A program made the position numbers and the translations under genes. From an uncultured bacterium (GTDB lineage Bacteria; Planctomycetota; UBA1135), in NCBI GenBank assembly GCA_937919925.1, contig CALFOT010000080.1, positions 1-55,958 of the forward strand: a DNA stretch of 55,958 nucleotides, in the 5' to 3' direction. A model generated the notes under the pieces. The model made no database searches. It worked only from the letters and a program-made list of their open reading frames with translations, and had not been told where the DNA came from. Shown piece after piece: positions 17,401-26,754 of this stretch; within the stretch, counting starts at the first letter, position 1, and every line of letters begins with the position of its first letter.

Positions 17401-17961
17401 CTACACCTGGGGCCACAGCCAACCGAAGGTGCCGGCGGTGACTAAACCATAGAGCAAGCCATCAAACAAAAATTTGAGGCATGATTTCCACGGTTGGCCC
17501 ATCCAGATGGAGTCCATGATGGTGCCACTGCAATAGGCCAGGGTGGCGATGGCACCCGTCACGCGGAAGGCCATCAAGTAATCGGTGCCGTCAGCCAAGG
17601 TAAGGTGGGCAATGTAAGCCACGAACACGCCGACGCCTAGAGTGAACAGGAACCACTGCGTGAGACTCTTACTCATTGACGGCACACCGTTCGGCAAGAC
17701 GGTGATATACGCCACTGGACCCTCATCGTATTTCGCCACAATTTCAGGGTTGCCCATTTCTTCCATCTTGCAATATGGAATAGGGTAGAAACCAGGCTTG
17801 ATTGTTTGCCCTTTCATGGCGGCGCGCACTCCTTCTTCTGCATCAAGTTTCATGCAACCGCTAGCGTGGTACTTCAGCAGCATGTGCATCACGGAGCTAG
17901 CGATAAAAACGAAAACAGCCGACAACAAAATCGGCAACCAAAGTACGGCAAGAAATTCCAT
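17401..17961 (-). CDS. Conserved membrane protein of unknown function
   Basis: This 186-residue protein has an N-terminal membrane helix (LAVLWLPILLSAVFVFIASS), a cytosolic or periplasmic loop with GFYPIPYCKMEEMGNPE and YITVLPNGVPSMSKSLTQWF, then about three further helices and a C-terminal KFLFDGLLYGLVTAGTFGWL. This layout is familiar from a widespread but unnamed bacterial family; no catalytic motif is evident. It sits between an alpha/beta hydrolase gene and an acetyltransferase gene on the same strand. Confidence 0.78.
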   Translation of the reverse strand: MEFLAVLWLPILLSAVFVFIASSVMHMLLKYHASGCMKLDAEEGVRAAMKGQTIKPGFYPIPYCKMEEMGNPEIVAKYDEGPVAYITVLPNGVPSMSKSLTQWFLFTLGVGVFVAYIAHLTLADGTDYLMAFRVTGAIATLAYCSGTIMDSIWMGQPWKSCLKFLFDGLLYGLVTAGTFGWLWPQV

Positions 17962-18000
17962 GGAGTTCCTGGGTTGGAGGGTAGAGAGAACCTGTGGAGT

Positions 18001-18714
18001 CTACAAAAAGGCGCGAAGGGACGTTGAAAAAGCTGGAATATTGCTAATCGTGTTGTGATTTGCCCCTTTTACGGTCACGACCTGGAGCTGCTCTGGGTCA
18101 AATGCGGCGGCCAGGCGATCACTGTTGCCGCGTGGCACCACTTGATCCTTCTCCGCCACCAACATCAACGTTGGCGCGCTGATTTGAGCTACACGGGCGA
18201 TGGATTCATAGCGATCGAGCAGTAGATAAGTGACCGGTAAAAATGGCAACTGCTGCTGAGCGAGCGCCACAATGCTATCAAAAGGGGTGACCAACACCAG
18301 CTTTTCAACTTTACGGTGTGCCGCCACATACGTTGCCACCCCACTGCCGAGGCTGCGGCCAATCACACTAACTTGTGTATGTTCGGCGGCGACTCGATCA
18401 AACACTGCAAGTGCATCGGCATACAGAGCAGATTCATTAGGCGCGCCGTCGCTGGCTCCGTAGCCCCGGTAGGGCATCAAGAAAATCGCTCGGTCGGGGA
18501 ACAGTTGTAGAAAATGATCCATGTTGAATTCAATCGCTTCGGCGTTGCCGCCAAAATATAGGACGGCTTTGGAAGCCTCCGGATGGAGTGCCCAACCACG
18601 CAAGGTGACATCCTCTAGCGACAGCACCATGACTTGATGCGGCGCGATGCCGTAATCATCTACCGGGAAATAAATCAACTTACGCTGAAAAACAAAAAGC
18701 AGCAGGCACCTCAT
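18001..18714 (-). CDS. Alpha/beta hydrolase, BEM46-like
   Basis: This 237-residue protein has an N-terminal hydrophobic stretch (MRCLLLFVFQRKLIYFP), the usual start of membrane-anchored BEM46-type hydrolases. The nucleophile elbow is VIGRSLGSGVA (GxSxG), an oxyanion region is FGGNAEAIEF, and the catalytic Asp and His are likely in LMLVAEKDQVVP and VKGANHNTI. The substrate is unknown; esterase or thioesterase activity is plausible. It lies 39 nt upstream of the membrane protein gene. Its start is close to the structured region at 18759-18808. Confidence 0.85.
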   Translation of the reverse strand: MRCLLLFVFQRKLIYFPVDDYGIAPHQVMVLSLEDVTLRGWALHPEASKAVLYFGGNAEAIEFNMDHFLQLFPDRAIFLMPYRGYGASDGAPNESALYADALAVFDRVAAEHTQVSVIGRSLGSGVATYVAAHRKVEKLVLVTPFDSIVALAQQQLPFLPVTYLLLDRYESIARVAQISAPTLMLVAEKDQVVPRGNSDRLAAAFDPEQLQVVTVKGANHNTISNIPAFSTSLRAFL

Positions 18715-18758
18715 CCAATGGATAGAAGGTCAGGCAGCAGCGCCCCCTATTAGGTCGA

Positions 18759-18808
18759 GATCTTGACACAAATCTGGATTCGAGTCGAAATCGACTCGTG
18801 CCAAGATC
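18759..18808 (-). terminator. Nested inverted repeat after the hydroxylamine oxidoreductase gene
   Basis: An inner hairpin (CGAGTCG-loop-CGACTCG, 18781-18798) is enclosed by a second pairing (18759-18768 with 18799-18808), with a 12-nt unpaired bulge. On the minus strand the outer stem is complete thanks to a G-U pair. It begins 22 nt after the hao stop codon but has no T-run, so it may be a 3'-end stabiliser or a factor-dependent terminator. Confidence 0.5.
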
Positions 18809-18830
18809 CCAACCAAATTATTTTCCATCG

Positions 18831-20429
18831 TTACTTGTCGTAATCGAACTTACGGCCTTCTTTGACCTTATTCGTTTCCACATCAGCCCACTGGTGTTCT
18901 GGACGTGCTTTGATGTCGGCAACGAATTGACGAACAACATCAGCACCGGCTTTGTTACCTAGGTGCTCTGCTTCATCACACATTTCCAGCGCCAGCGGCA
19001 AGAATTCGTTGTACCAACGATCCGCGACTTCAAACATGCCGTGCCAGTGCGAGTAGTCAGGAGCCATCATCGAAGCACCGTGACGCGCGCGACGTCCTTC
19101 GTGGTGCCAAATGTAGAACCAAATCCACTCAATTTCTTCATCAAACATGGGGCCGGTCCGAACCTTGTTATCTTTCAAGGACGCCATCAATGCCAAGCCT
19201 GGCACAGCAAACTTTTGGTTGTAGTTGTTGATGAATTCGTCGTATTGGCCGTAGAAGTTTTCCACGTAACCTGGAGAGTGGCAGTTATGGCAGGCATCTT
19301 TCATGCGGTTGCGCTTGGCTTGCCAGGAATCAAAATCATCGCCTGCCGCTTCGATGATGGCACGACGCTTAGCCGGATCGGCTTCCTTGACCACTTCACC
19401 ATTGATAGTGTCCATCACTACCGAGGCGGGCGGTCGGTTGTTCCACGAAATGCGTTTGCCGGGATCGTGTGAAATCACGCCACCGTTGTTTTTGTTGCCT
19501 GACATGTGACAGCTTGCACAAGTAGGGGCCGCGTTGTAATCCACGCCGAGCACCCAAGACTCTGAATCAAGATTCATTTGATCTTTCATATCGCGGTAAG
19601 CGATGCCGTGCTTCGACTCTTCGTAAACCTCTTTTTGTGGGTGGTCAGGACCGAGGTGACATTTGCCACAGTTCTCCGGCTGACGCGCGCGGCGAGCAGA
19701 GAAATCGTGGCGGCTATGGCAGGCCGTGCAGGAGCCATCTGTGCCATCGAAGTTCTTCCGGCCAATGCCCGTGTTTGGCCAAGTGCCAAAATCGAATACT
19801 GGCTTACCGGCAGCATCATGTTTGATGTTGGCTACCGCAGCAAGGTTGGTTGGCTTGCCGTCGGCATCGGGAGCGAGTTGATCGACCGTCACGAGAGTGC
19901 CATCCTTGCCCTCGAATGCCACTTTTGAGCCATGGCACTGCCAGCAACCACTTTGTGCCGAAGCTAAGCCATTGACAATACCGAAGTCTTCGCGACCCGG
20001 GGTAAGCCCGTGTGGATTGAAAGGCTCGCGGTTGCCTTCCGCAACTTCTGCGAGGCGGTTATCCAGGGAGTGAATAATGCGTCCGGCATTTGCGTGGTGC
20101 GAATGGAGGAACTCGTCGGCCTCATCTTCGTGGCATGCCGCGCAATCACGCGGAGTCACGATGGTGGCGATGAAATCACCTTCGTGATTCCAGCCGTCGG
20201 CATCGGTTTCATTTGCCTTGTGGCAATCGATACAGGTGACGTCGAGAGCTGAGTGCGTACTATTGCGCCAGTGATCTACGATGCCAGGAGTTTCCTTTTC
20301 ATGGCATTCTACGCAACGATTGGGTGCGAGCGTGGTGTTGGTAGGCGCTTCGCCTTGGGCGAAGGATGGGGAGACAAAAAAGGCGGCGCCAATCAGAGTT
20401 GCGGCGAGTGTCTTAGTCGTAGGATTCAT
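18831..20429 (-). CDS. hao: Octaheme hydroxylamine oxidoreductase-like cytochrome c
   Basis: The start at 20429 (MNPTTKTLAA) gives 532 residues with a signal peptide ending SFAQG. Exactly eight CxxCH haem motifs occur, at residues 39, 66, 96, 162, 234, 254, 304 and 380, the count and spacing of the HAO family. A C-terminal helical region contains WHHEGRRARHGASMMAPDYS followed by HWHG; Tyr459 lies where the Tyr that cross-links the P460 haem is expected, suggesting an oxidative rather than a nitrite-reducing enzyme. It acts in the periplasm on hydroxylamine or another small nitrogen compound. No cytochrome c554, quinone reductase or amo gene is nearby. No Shine-Dalgarno site is obvious. Confidence 0.9.
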   Translation of the reverse strand: MNPTTKTLAATLIGAAFFVSPSFAQGEAPTNTTLAPNRCVECHEKETPGIVDHWRNSTHSALDVTCIDCHKANETDADGWNHEGDFIATIVTPRDCAACHEDEADEFLHSHHANAGRIIHSLDNRLAEVAEGNREPFNPHGLTPGREDFGIVNGLASAQSGCWQCHGSKVAFEGKDGTLVTVDQLAPDADGKPTNLAAVANIKHDAAGKPVFDFGTWPNTGIGRKNFDGTDGSCTACHSRHDFSARRARQPENCGKCHLGPDHPQKEVYEESKHGIAYRDMKDQMNLDSESWVLGVDYNAAPTCASCHMSGNKNNGGVISHDPGKRISWNNRPPASVVMDTINGEVVKEADPAKRRAIIEAAGDDFDSWQAKRNRMKDACHNCHSPGYVENFYGQYDEFINNYNQKFAVPGLALMASLKDNKVRTGPMFDEEIEWIWFYIWHHEGRRARHGASMMAPDYSHWHGMFEVADRWYNEFLPLALEMCDEAEHLGNKAGADVVRQFVADIKARPEHQWADVETNKVKEGRKFDYDK

Positions 20430-20627
20430 GGTTTTAATGTTGTTGACCTTCCCATTAGGAACCCAGCAGGTGCAAATTTGTAGCCTACGTGGGTCGCGAA
20501 GGTGGACCTCAAAGCGGGCATAGAATAGCACCATTGAAGACGGAAATATCGCCTATTTGACCAGAATTCGACTGCGCGGGCTTATTTTCTTAACTACTTT
20601 AAATAAAATGACTTACGCTGGAAAATC

Positions 20628-22436
20628 CTATTCGTCGCCGTATTGCAAAGCCACCAGGGCAGCATACTTCCCACCGGCTGCAAGCAAGTCTGCGTGACTA
20701 CCTTGCTCGACTAACTCGCCCTTATGGAACAGCAAAATCCGATCCACATCCCGGACCGTGGAAAGGCGGTGGGCAATTGCAATCGAAGTACGCCCTTCCA
20801 TGATGTCATGCACCGCTTCTTGCAACAGATGCTCGGTGTGCGAATCCACATTGCTGGTGGCCTCATCCAGCACCAACACCCGCGGGCTAGCTGCAAATAC
20901 CCGGGCAAATGAAAGTAGTTGTTTCTCCCCGGCCGACAAATTGCGACCCCGTTCGCGCACTGGTTCATGCCAGCCGCCTGGGAACCGCGCGACAATCTCA
21001 TCTAAATGAAGACGCGATGCGGCGGCGATTGCGCGCTCATCACTAACCTCAGGATGCCCCAGGCGAATGTTCTCAAGAATATCGCCTTCAAACAAAAACA
21101 CATCTTGCGGCACCAAGCCGATACGCTTGCGCAAATCTCGCAAGGCATACTCTCGAATATCCACTCCATCGAGCAAAATGCGACCATCAGTAGGATCGTA
21201 AAGCCGGGTGAGCAACTTCAGCACAGTGGTTTTGCCGGCACCGGTCGCCCCCACCAAGGCCACCTTCTCGCCCGGCGCCACTGAGAAACTCAAGTTTTTC
21301 AGTACCGGCACTTCCGGGTTGTAACCAAAACTGACGTTCTCAAACCTGAGCTCACCAACGACTTCGCCGGGATCGACGGTGTTTGTTTGCTCCGGCAAGC
21401 GCTCTTCCACATCCAACAAATCAAAGATGCGGCGACTGGCGGTCATGGCGTTTTGCATGACCGTGTATTTCAAACTCAGCTCGTTGAGCGGATGAAAAAA
21501 CTTCTGCATGTAGTCAATAAATGCGAATAACACGCCCAGGGTTAATCCGCCTTGAATGCCATCTGTTCGCCAATTCTCGGCCACCAAACCGCCGCCGTAC
21601 CACAAAATCAATGCCCCGGTGAGCGAGGAAAGCAACTCCACCGAGGTCGATAACGAGGTTTCCCACCACACTGTTTTTAGCTGAGAATCGCGCACGCCAG
21701 AGGCTATGGCCACATATTCCTTTTGCGTGGCTGCCTCACGATTAAACATCTGCACCACACCCATGCCGCTAATGCACTCGTGCAAAAACCCGTTCATCTC
21801 CGACAACTTGGCGCGCATACTTACATAAGCGCTGCGCACTTTGATCCGAATGATTAAGGTTACAATCAACAAGAACGGCACCACCAGCAAAGAAATCAGC
21901 GCAAGTTTGACATGCAGCGCAAACAGAATCGCCAAAGTAGCGAACAGGAAAATGAGGTCGCCAATGATGGTGACCACGCCACTTGCAAACATTTCCTGCA
22001 GCGCTTCCACATCTGTGGTCACGCGGCCGACCAAGCGCCCCGTCGAGGTACGGTCAAAAAACGATGCCTGCAACTGCTGCAAGTGACGGAAAATAGCCAA
22101 GCGCAAATCCAGCAAGGCATTTTGCCCAGCGGTTTCCATCGCAATATGCTGCGTGCGACGCAACACCCCGTTCAAGATTCCAACCAGCAAAAAGGCCACC
22201 AGTAAGGGATAGTAGCCGTCTAAATCCCCAACCGATAAATAGTCATCAATGGCAACTTTCACCAGCCACGGCATGGCTAAGCGGCAAGCCGAAAGCAGCA
22301 GTAGGCAGAGCAAACCCAGCCACAGCAAATGCGCGTGAGGACGCACAAACGGCCATAAACGAGCCAATAACCGCCCATCTAGGGCTGTGCCGGGGCGATC
22401 ACCCGGTTCCAAACCATGATGAGAAGGGCCTGCCAC
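20628..22436 (-). CDS. ABC half-exporter (MdlB-like subunit of a heterodimer)
   Basis: This 602-residue protein has a six-helix exporter membrane domain (residues about 35-330) and an ATPase domain with GATGAGKTT, signature LSAGEKQLLSFARV and a canonical Walker B with catalytic Glu (VLVLDEATSNVD). The signature-plus-QLLSFAR pattern is like E. coli MdlB. It starts with GTG at 22436, overlapping the stop of the partner gene by 1 nt (TAGTG). The heterodimer probably exports lipids, peptides or drugs from the cytoplasm; the substrate is unknown. Confidence 0.88.
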   Translation of the reverse strand: MAGPSHHGLEPGDRPGTALDGRLLARLWPFVRPHAHLLWLGLLCLLLLSACRLAMPWLVKVAIDDYLSVGDLDGYYPLLVAFLLVGILNGVLRRTQHIAMETAGQNALLDLRLAIFRHLQQLQASFFDRTSTGRLVGRVTTDVEALQEMFASGVVTIIGDLIFLFATLAILFALHVKLALISLLVVPFLLIVTLIIRIKVRSAYVSMRAKLSEMNGFLHECISGMGVVQMFNREAATQKEYVAIASGVRDSQLKTVWWETSLSTSVELLSSLTGALILWYGGGLVAENWRTDGIQGGLTLGVLFAFIDYMQKFFHPLNELSLKYTVMQNAMTASRRIFDLLDVEERLPEQTNTVDPGEVVGELRFENVSFGYNPEVPVLKNLSFSVAPGEKVALVGATGAGKTTVLKLLTRLYDPTDGRILLDGVDIREYALRDLRKRIGLVPQDVFLFEGDILENIRLGHPEVSDERAIAAASRLHLDEIVARFPGGWHEPVRERGRNLSAGEKQLLSFARVFAASPRVLVLDEATSNVDSHTEHLLQEAVHDIMEGRTSIAIAHRLSTVRDVDRILLFHKGELVEQGSHADLLAAGGKYAALVALQYGDE

Positions 22437-24265
22437 TAGCCTTCCTCCCCAAGTTCTTCGCGCAAGCTCGCGCGTTGTTGCTGACGGCGATGTAAGGATG
22501 CATACAAGCCGTCGGCAGCGAGTAATTCGATATGGTTGCCGCGTTCGACGATCCGTCCTTCTTCCAACACAATGATGTGATCGGCGTGTTGCACAGTGGC
22601 CACACGATGCGCAACCAACACCGTGGTGCGTTGTGCCATAAAGGAATTTAGGGCGGTGAGAATTTCATCGGTGGTGCTGGCATCCACGGCACTAAATGGA
22701 TCATCCAGCAACAGCACTTGCGGTTCAATCAAGATGGCTCGCGCCAAGGCGGCGCGCTGCCGTTGCCCGCCGGATAAATTCAAACCGCGTTCGCCGACGA
22801 TGGTTTCATAGCCTTCGGGAAGTTGATCAAGGTCCTGCGCCAAATGGCTAACGGCAACGGCATCTGCGATTTTGGCGCGTGAAGCATGGGGGCGACCAAG
22901 CGCGATGTTGTCGGCCAGGGATGCGCTAAAAAGAAAAGCCTCTTGTGGAACATAACCAATATCCCCGCGCAAATCAGCTAGGCCACGATCATGTACATCC
23001 ACTCCGGCATAAGCCACTTGCGAACGCTCCACCTCCAACTGCCGCGCCAACACACTCAGCAACACACTCTTGCCGGAACCCGTTGGGCCAACCACCCCCA
23101 GCACCGAACCACCCGGAACCTCGAAGCTGACGTTATCCAATACTTTGCGCGGCTCACCTTTTTCATTCTCCAACACAATCGTGAGGTGCGCTACGGTTAG
23201 GGAAGGCGCCAACAACCCGGTGCTGGCCGCCGGAGACGGCGGATTCACCAAAGTGGGCTTTTCATCGAGCATTTGGCCCACGCGTGCCAGTGCGGCGGTT
23301 CCGCGTTGTAAGGAGCTAATCACAAATCCAAGCACGCCGGTGGGTGCCGCGAGCATGTTTAGATAAAACACCATCGCCACAAAATCGCCCAGACTGATGC
23401 TGCCCTTCACCGCCATCGGCCCGCCAACAACCAGCACCACCAAAGTACTCATTGCTGCCAGAATGTTCATGCCAAGCCCAAGCTTGGCCCGCTCGCGACT
23501 CACTTTAATATTCAAATCACGGTAAGTGGAACAACGCTTTTCAAACCGCTCCAGGTCAAAATCTTCCAACGCCAGCGAACGAATCACCATGCTGCCGGAC
23601 AAACTTTCCTCGACTTTGCCGCTGACTTCGGCAAGCGCCTCTTGTGCCGCGCGTGAATCCACTTGAATCCGCGTGGCAATAATCCGGGCGCGCCACAAGA
23701 AAAATGGAAAGGGAACAATCGCAAGCAGAGTGAGTGGAATGCTGATTTGCAGCATAAAAGCCAAACTCACTAGATACAGCAAGCCGGTTTCGGCAAGGTA
23801 CATGAATACTGGACCCAGCAAGCTTTGCACGAACTGCACATCATTAACGCAGCGCGACATCAGTTTTCCGGTAGCATTGCGACCGAAATAAGACGGCGAC
23901 AACTTCAGCAAATGCTCCATGACATCGTTGCGTAAATCGCATACGGCGCGACGACTATTGCCCAGCACGAACAAGCGGCTCATGGTGCGTAAGGCGCCCC
24001 CCAACACCGCCACTGCAGCGATGGCCAAGCCGCCATAGAGTGCAAGGCGCGTGAGTTCGTTGGCATCTACCCCACTGGCGGTTGGATTGGCCGCAGCAAC
24101 GCGCAACACATCGACGGTACGGCCCAAAATGTAGGGTACTGAAATACGTAACACCACCGCGCCAACTAAGGCGACCACACCCAACACATAACGCACCGAG
24201 TAGCGTCGAAACAGCGGCATGATGCGCCGCAATTCACGAAGGCTGTGGGTGGATGGGGTTTGCAC
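22436..24265 (-). CDS. ABC half-exporter (MdlA-like subunit with degenerate catalytic site)
   Basis: This 609-residue protein has six membrane helices (residues about 20-330) and an ATPase domain with GPTGSGKS at residue 393, LSGGQRQRAALARA and Walker B VLLLDDPFSAVD. Here Asp522 replaces the catalytic Glu, the pattern of the degenerate site in heterodimeric exporters such as MdlAB or TmrAB. It starts with GTG at 24265, overlapping the carbonic-anhydrase-like gene stop by 1 nt. With the next gene it forms one asymmetric exporter. Confidence 0.88.
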   Translation of the reverse strand: MQTPSTHSLRELRRIMPLFRRYSVRYVLGVVALVGAVVLRISVPYILGRTVDVLRVAAANPTASGVDANELTRLALYGGLAIAAVAVLGGALRTMSRLFVLGNSRRAVCDLRNDVMEHLLKLSPSYFGRNATGKLMSRCVNDVQFVQSLLGPVFMYLAETGLLYLVSLAFMLQISIPLTLLAIVPFPFFLWRARIIATRIQVDSRAAQEALAEVSGKVEESLSGSMVIRSLALEDFDLERFEKRCSTYRDLNIKVSRERAKLGLGMNILAAMSTLVVLVVGGPMAVKGSISLGDFVAMVFYLNMLAAPTGVLGFVISSLQRGTAALARVGQMLDEKPTLVNPPSPAASTGLLAPSLTVAHLTIVLENEKGEPRKVLDNVSFEVPGGSVLGVVGPTGSGKSVLLSVLARQLEVERSQVAYAGVDVHDRGLADLRGDIGYVPQEAFLFSASLADNIALGRPHASRAKIADAVAVSHLAQDLDQLPEGYETIVGERGLNLSGGQRQRAALARAILIEPQVLLLDDPFSAVDASTTDEILTALNSFMAQRTTVLVAHRVATVQHADHIIVLEEGRIVERGNHIELLAADGLYASLHRRQQQRASLREELGEEG

Positions 24266-24657
24266 TAACCCAAGAAAATGATCGTGCCGTCAAGATTTGC
24301 CCAAATGGCAATCACATCAATTGTTGGAAAAAGGAGCCGCAAACGCCTTTGCGCTTCCAATGCAATGGGTTTTTTTTGCGCCAAGTCCCCAGGAATCGCC
24401 GCGCAATCTTCGTGTGCGACCAGAGCTATACCACAAGACCCGTGCGCATCCAGCGACAGTTGCACGCGTTTCACCACGGCTTTACTAATCCGTTGATTGC
24501 CGATGGCGATGGAGCTCACTGGGCCGGCCTCGGAAACAATATCGACCCACTGAGTGTGGAAGTACTCACGTAAATACGCCGTTACCGAATCTTGAATACG
24601 CCCATCCATGCAAGTCACGGCCGTGCAGAAAGTATTCGGTTTGATTTCTGCAGACAT
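24265..24657 (-). CDS. Small carbonic-anhydrase-like protein
   Basis: This 130-residue protein has CTAVTCMDGRIQ near residue 15 and VAHEDCAAIPG near residue 82. These resemble the zinc-binding Cys-x-Asp-x-Arg and His-x2-Cys motifs of beta-carbonic anhydrases, but the chain is shorter than a full enzyme (about 200 residues). I have seen similar short proteins left as hypothetical. It may bind zinc; hydratase activity is uncertain. It overlaps the aconitase-like gene before it and the ABC gene after it by 1 nt each, so all are translated from one message. Confidence 0.72.
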   Translation of the reverse strand: MSAEIKPNTFCTAVTCMDGRIQDSVTAYLREYFHTQWVDIVSEAGPVSSIAIGNQRISKAVVKRVQLSLDAHGSCGIALVAHEDCAAIPGDLAQKKPIALEAQRRLRLLFPTIDVIAIWANLDGTIIFLG

Positions 24658-26651
24658 CAGGCGCCACTGCTGGCTTGAGCCAAGGCGAACATACCTTCAT
24701 GAAAAGGCACGATGTAGCCCGTGAAAGCCGATGCTGCAACAGTTAACGGACTTGCTAAGTACAGTTGGCCAGGACCACTGCGGCCAGCGAAATTACGATT
24801 GATCGCACTCACCGTAACTTGTTCGGTGGTTTCGGAAACGCCCGGTCCACAGCCGATACACGCACCACAACCAGGGTTGATCAAAGTGAGGCCAGCTTGT
24901 GCAAAGAGCTCCAGCCAACCATGCGCGCGCGCGTAGTCTTGTACTTCGGTGGAGCCAAACTGGAGGAAAAACTGCACTCCTGCGGCCACTTTGAGGCCAG
25001 CGTCGACGGCTTCTTGGCAAACTTTGGCATAGAACGCGATGTCTTCGATTTTCCCTGCAGTGCAGGAACCACCATAGGCAATATCGATGGCGATATTGCT
25101 GAGCTCCGCAATGTTGGCGCCGTAAGTTGGATCACCAGGGGTTGCGACCATCGGCACAATCGCGCTCAAATCAATCGTGTGGATGCCGCCGACATAAACC
25201 GCATCCGCATCAGGAGCCACGAAGGTTGCTGCGATTTCAGCCGCGGTCTTGCCGGGACGGCGCGCGGCTAACCATGCAGCCAACAACGAGTCGCCTTCGC
25301 AAATGCCGGTACGCGCAGTGCATTCCGTAGCCATATTGCACAAGGTTGCACGTTCATCCACCGACAAACTGGCAAGCCCAGGGCCGCCGAACTCCATCGA
25401 ACGATTCAGCGTGTCTTCGCGCTTGGCAAAAGTATTGAGGATGTGCAACATCACATCTTTGGCGGTGCAGCTAGAAGCAAGCGCGCCAGTAAGTTCAAAG
25501 CGAATCGATTCCGGCACTTTCACAAAAGTGAAGCCGGAATGAATGAGCGCTGCGTATTCAGTGGCACCCACGCCGTAAGTGAGCGCATTGGAGCCCCCAC
25601 CCATACAAGTGTGAGAATCCGTGGCCTGAATAAAATCCCCCGGATCGACAAACTCTTCGCGAGCAATCTGGTGGCAGATACCCGGACTGACGCCATTTTT
25701 GGCTTGGTAATCGCGCACCCCAGTATGCGCTTGAAACTCGTTTTGCAAATCACGCAGGGTTTGAATCTGACTGATGAAGGGAGCAAAGCGCGCAACTCCG
25801 TCGGCGTACAGCAAGTGATCTTCAAAGACCGCCAGCTTCTCTGGGTTTTGCACTTGGTAATCCTTACCGAATTCTTCCGTGAGGAAATCATGCACCTGGG
25901 CGGTGGTGAACTCGTGACTGTAACCCCCATCGACTCTCGCCAGCACCGGATCATGCGGCGCCACGTAAGCACCCTCTGCTCCAGGGTTCAGCATTTTCGC
26001 TGCGATCATTTTTTCGGCCATCGTCATCGGACGCTTGCCGGTAGCGTTGGCCGGCAATTCGATTTCGCCTGCGACCACCTGCTTGGAAAAGGCGAACAAA
26101 CCGCCTTGCTCCAAAATCGTGCGCGTGACGGGATCAAAACGCTCGGTGAACTCCAACAGCGGAATCGCTGCGCCGTCTTGCAAACGCGCCAGCTGCGCAT
26201 GATCCCCCATCAGCTGACCAAGATTGATGTTATTGCGCTCGTGAATCGGCGCAAAGCTGGCCGCGAAAACATAACGGATGCCACTCCAACGCTCACACTG
26301 CGGTGCGGTCTCACGACTGGAGCCGGTGCCTTTGCGGTAACCCGAAACGATGGCCTCAAAACCACCGTCCATCAGCGCCCGCGATTGGAAAACGCGCGCG
26401 CCCTTTTCATCTAGCAAACCAGCATAAGCGTCCAGCGCGATATCGGCCGGACGATGGCGGAAACAAACCCACGCCGGAGTCATGACGTCGGTATTGATGT
26501 CATCGAGCAAATCGGCCACTTGCAAATCTTGCATGCGCAAGTTGAGCCCGTGGTAGAGCTGCTGCTTAATCAGTTCCAAATCTTTGGTAAGGAACAGTAC
26601 GCGCTTGTTCGGGTTGAGGCGAACAGCTTCGGGCGGCCAGGAATCAGTCAT
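24657..26651 (-). CDS. Aconitase/isopropylmalate-dehydratase family protein with N-terminal swivel domain
   Basis: The start at 26651 (MTDSWPPEAV) gives 664 residues. The N-terminal about 180 residues are a LeuD-like swivel domain (DDINTDVMTPAW, YRKGTGSSRETAP). The catalytic part shows TDSHTCMGGGSNALTYGVGA and NPGCGACIGCGPG, the cysteines that hold the [4Fe-4S] cluster. Most aconitases have the swivel at the C-terminus, so this swivel-first order resembles AcnB without its HEAT domain or a fused LeuD-LeuC. It isomerises a hydroxy-polycarboxylic acid; citrate, isopropylmalate or another acid is possible. It is followed by the carbonic-anhydrase-like gene with 1-nt overlap. Confidence 0.82.
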   Translation of the reverse strand: MTDSWPPEAVRLNPNKRVLFLTKDLELIKQQLYHGLNLRMQDLQVADLLDDINTDVMTPAWVCFRHRPADIALDAYAGLLDEKGARVFQSRALMDGGFEAIVSGYRKGTGSSRETAPQCERWSGIRYVFAASFAPIHERNNINLGQLMGDHAQLARLQDGAAIPLLEFTERFDPVTRTILEQGGLFAFSKQVVAGEIELPANATGKRPMTMAEKMIAAKMLNPGAEGAYVAPHDPVLARVDGGYSHEFTTAQVHDFLTEEFGKDYQVQNPEKLAVFEDHLLYADGVARFAPFISQIQTLRDLQNEFQAHTGVRDYQAKNGVSPGICHQIAREEFVDPGDFIQATDSHTCMGGGSNALTYGVGATEYAALIHSGFTFVKVPESIRFELTGALASSCTAKDVMLHILNTFAKREDTLNRSMEFGGPGLASLSVDERATLCNMATECTARTGICEGDSLLAAWLAARRPGKTAAEIAATFVAPDADAVYVGGIHTIDLSAIVPMVATPGDPTYGANIAELSNIAIDIAYGGSCTAGKIEDIAFYAKVCQEAVDAGLKVAAGVQFFLQFGSTEVQDYARAHGWLELFAQAGLTLINPGCGACIGCGPGVSETTEQVTVSAINRNFAGRSGPGQLYLASPLTVAASAFTGYIVPFHEGMFALAQASSGA

Positions 26652-26754
26652 TTTCGTGCCTTTTACAACCGGGAATCCCCCAGCCGTCAGCAGCATATTG
26701 TACCAGCGTGGGCGGCGCCTTGGTTAGTCGACGCAGATTCAAAAAATCGTTGTG

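Noticed and set aside
25443-26414. A 323-codon + strand ORF within the aconitase-like gene
   Set aside because: It is a shadow of the strongly conserved minus-strand gene and has no family features.
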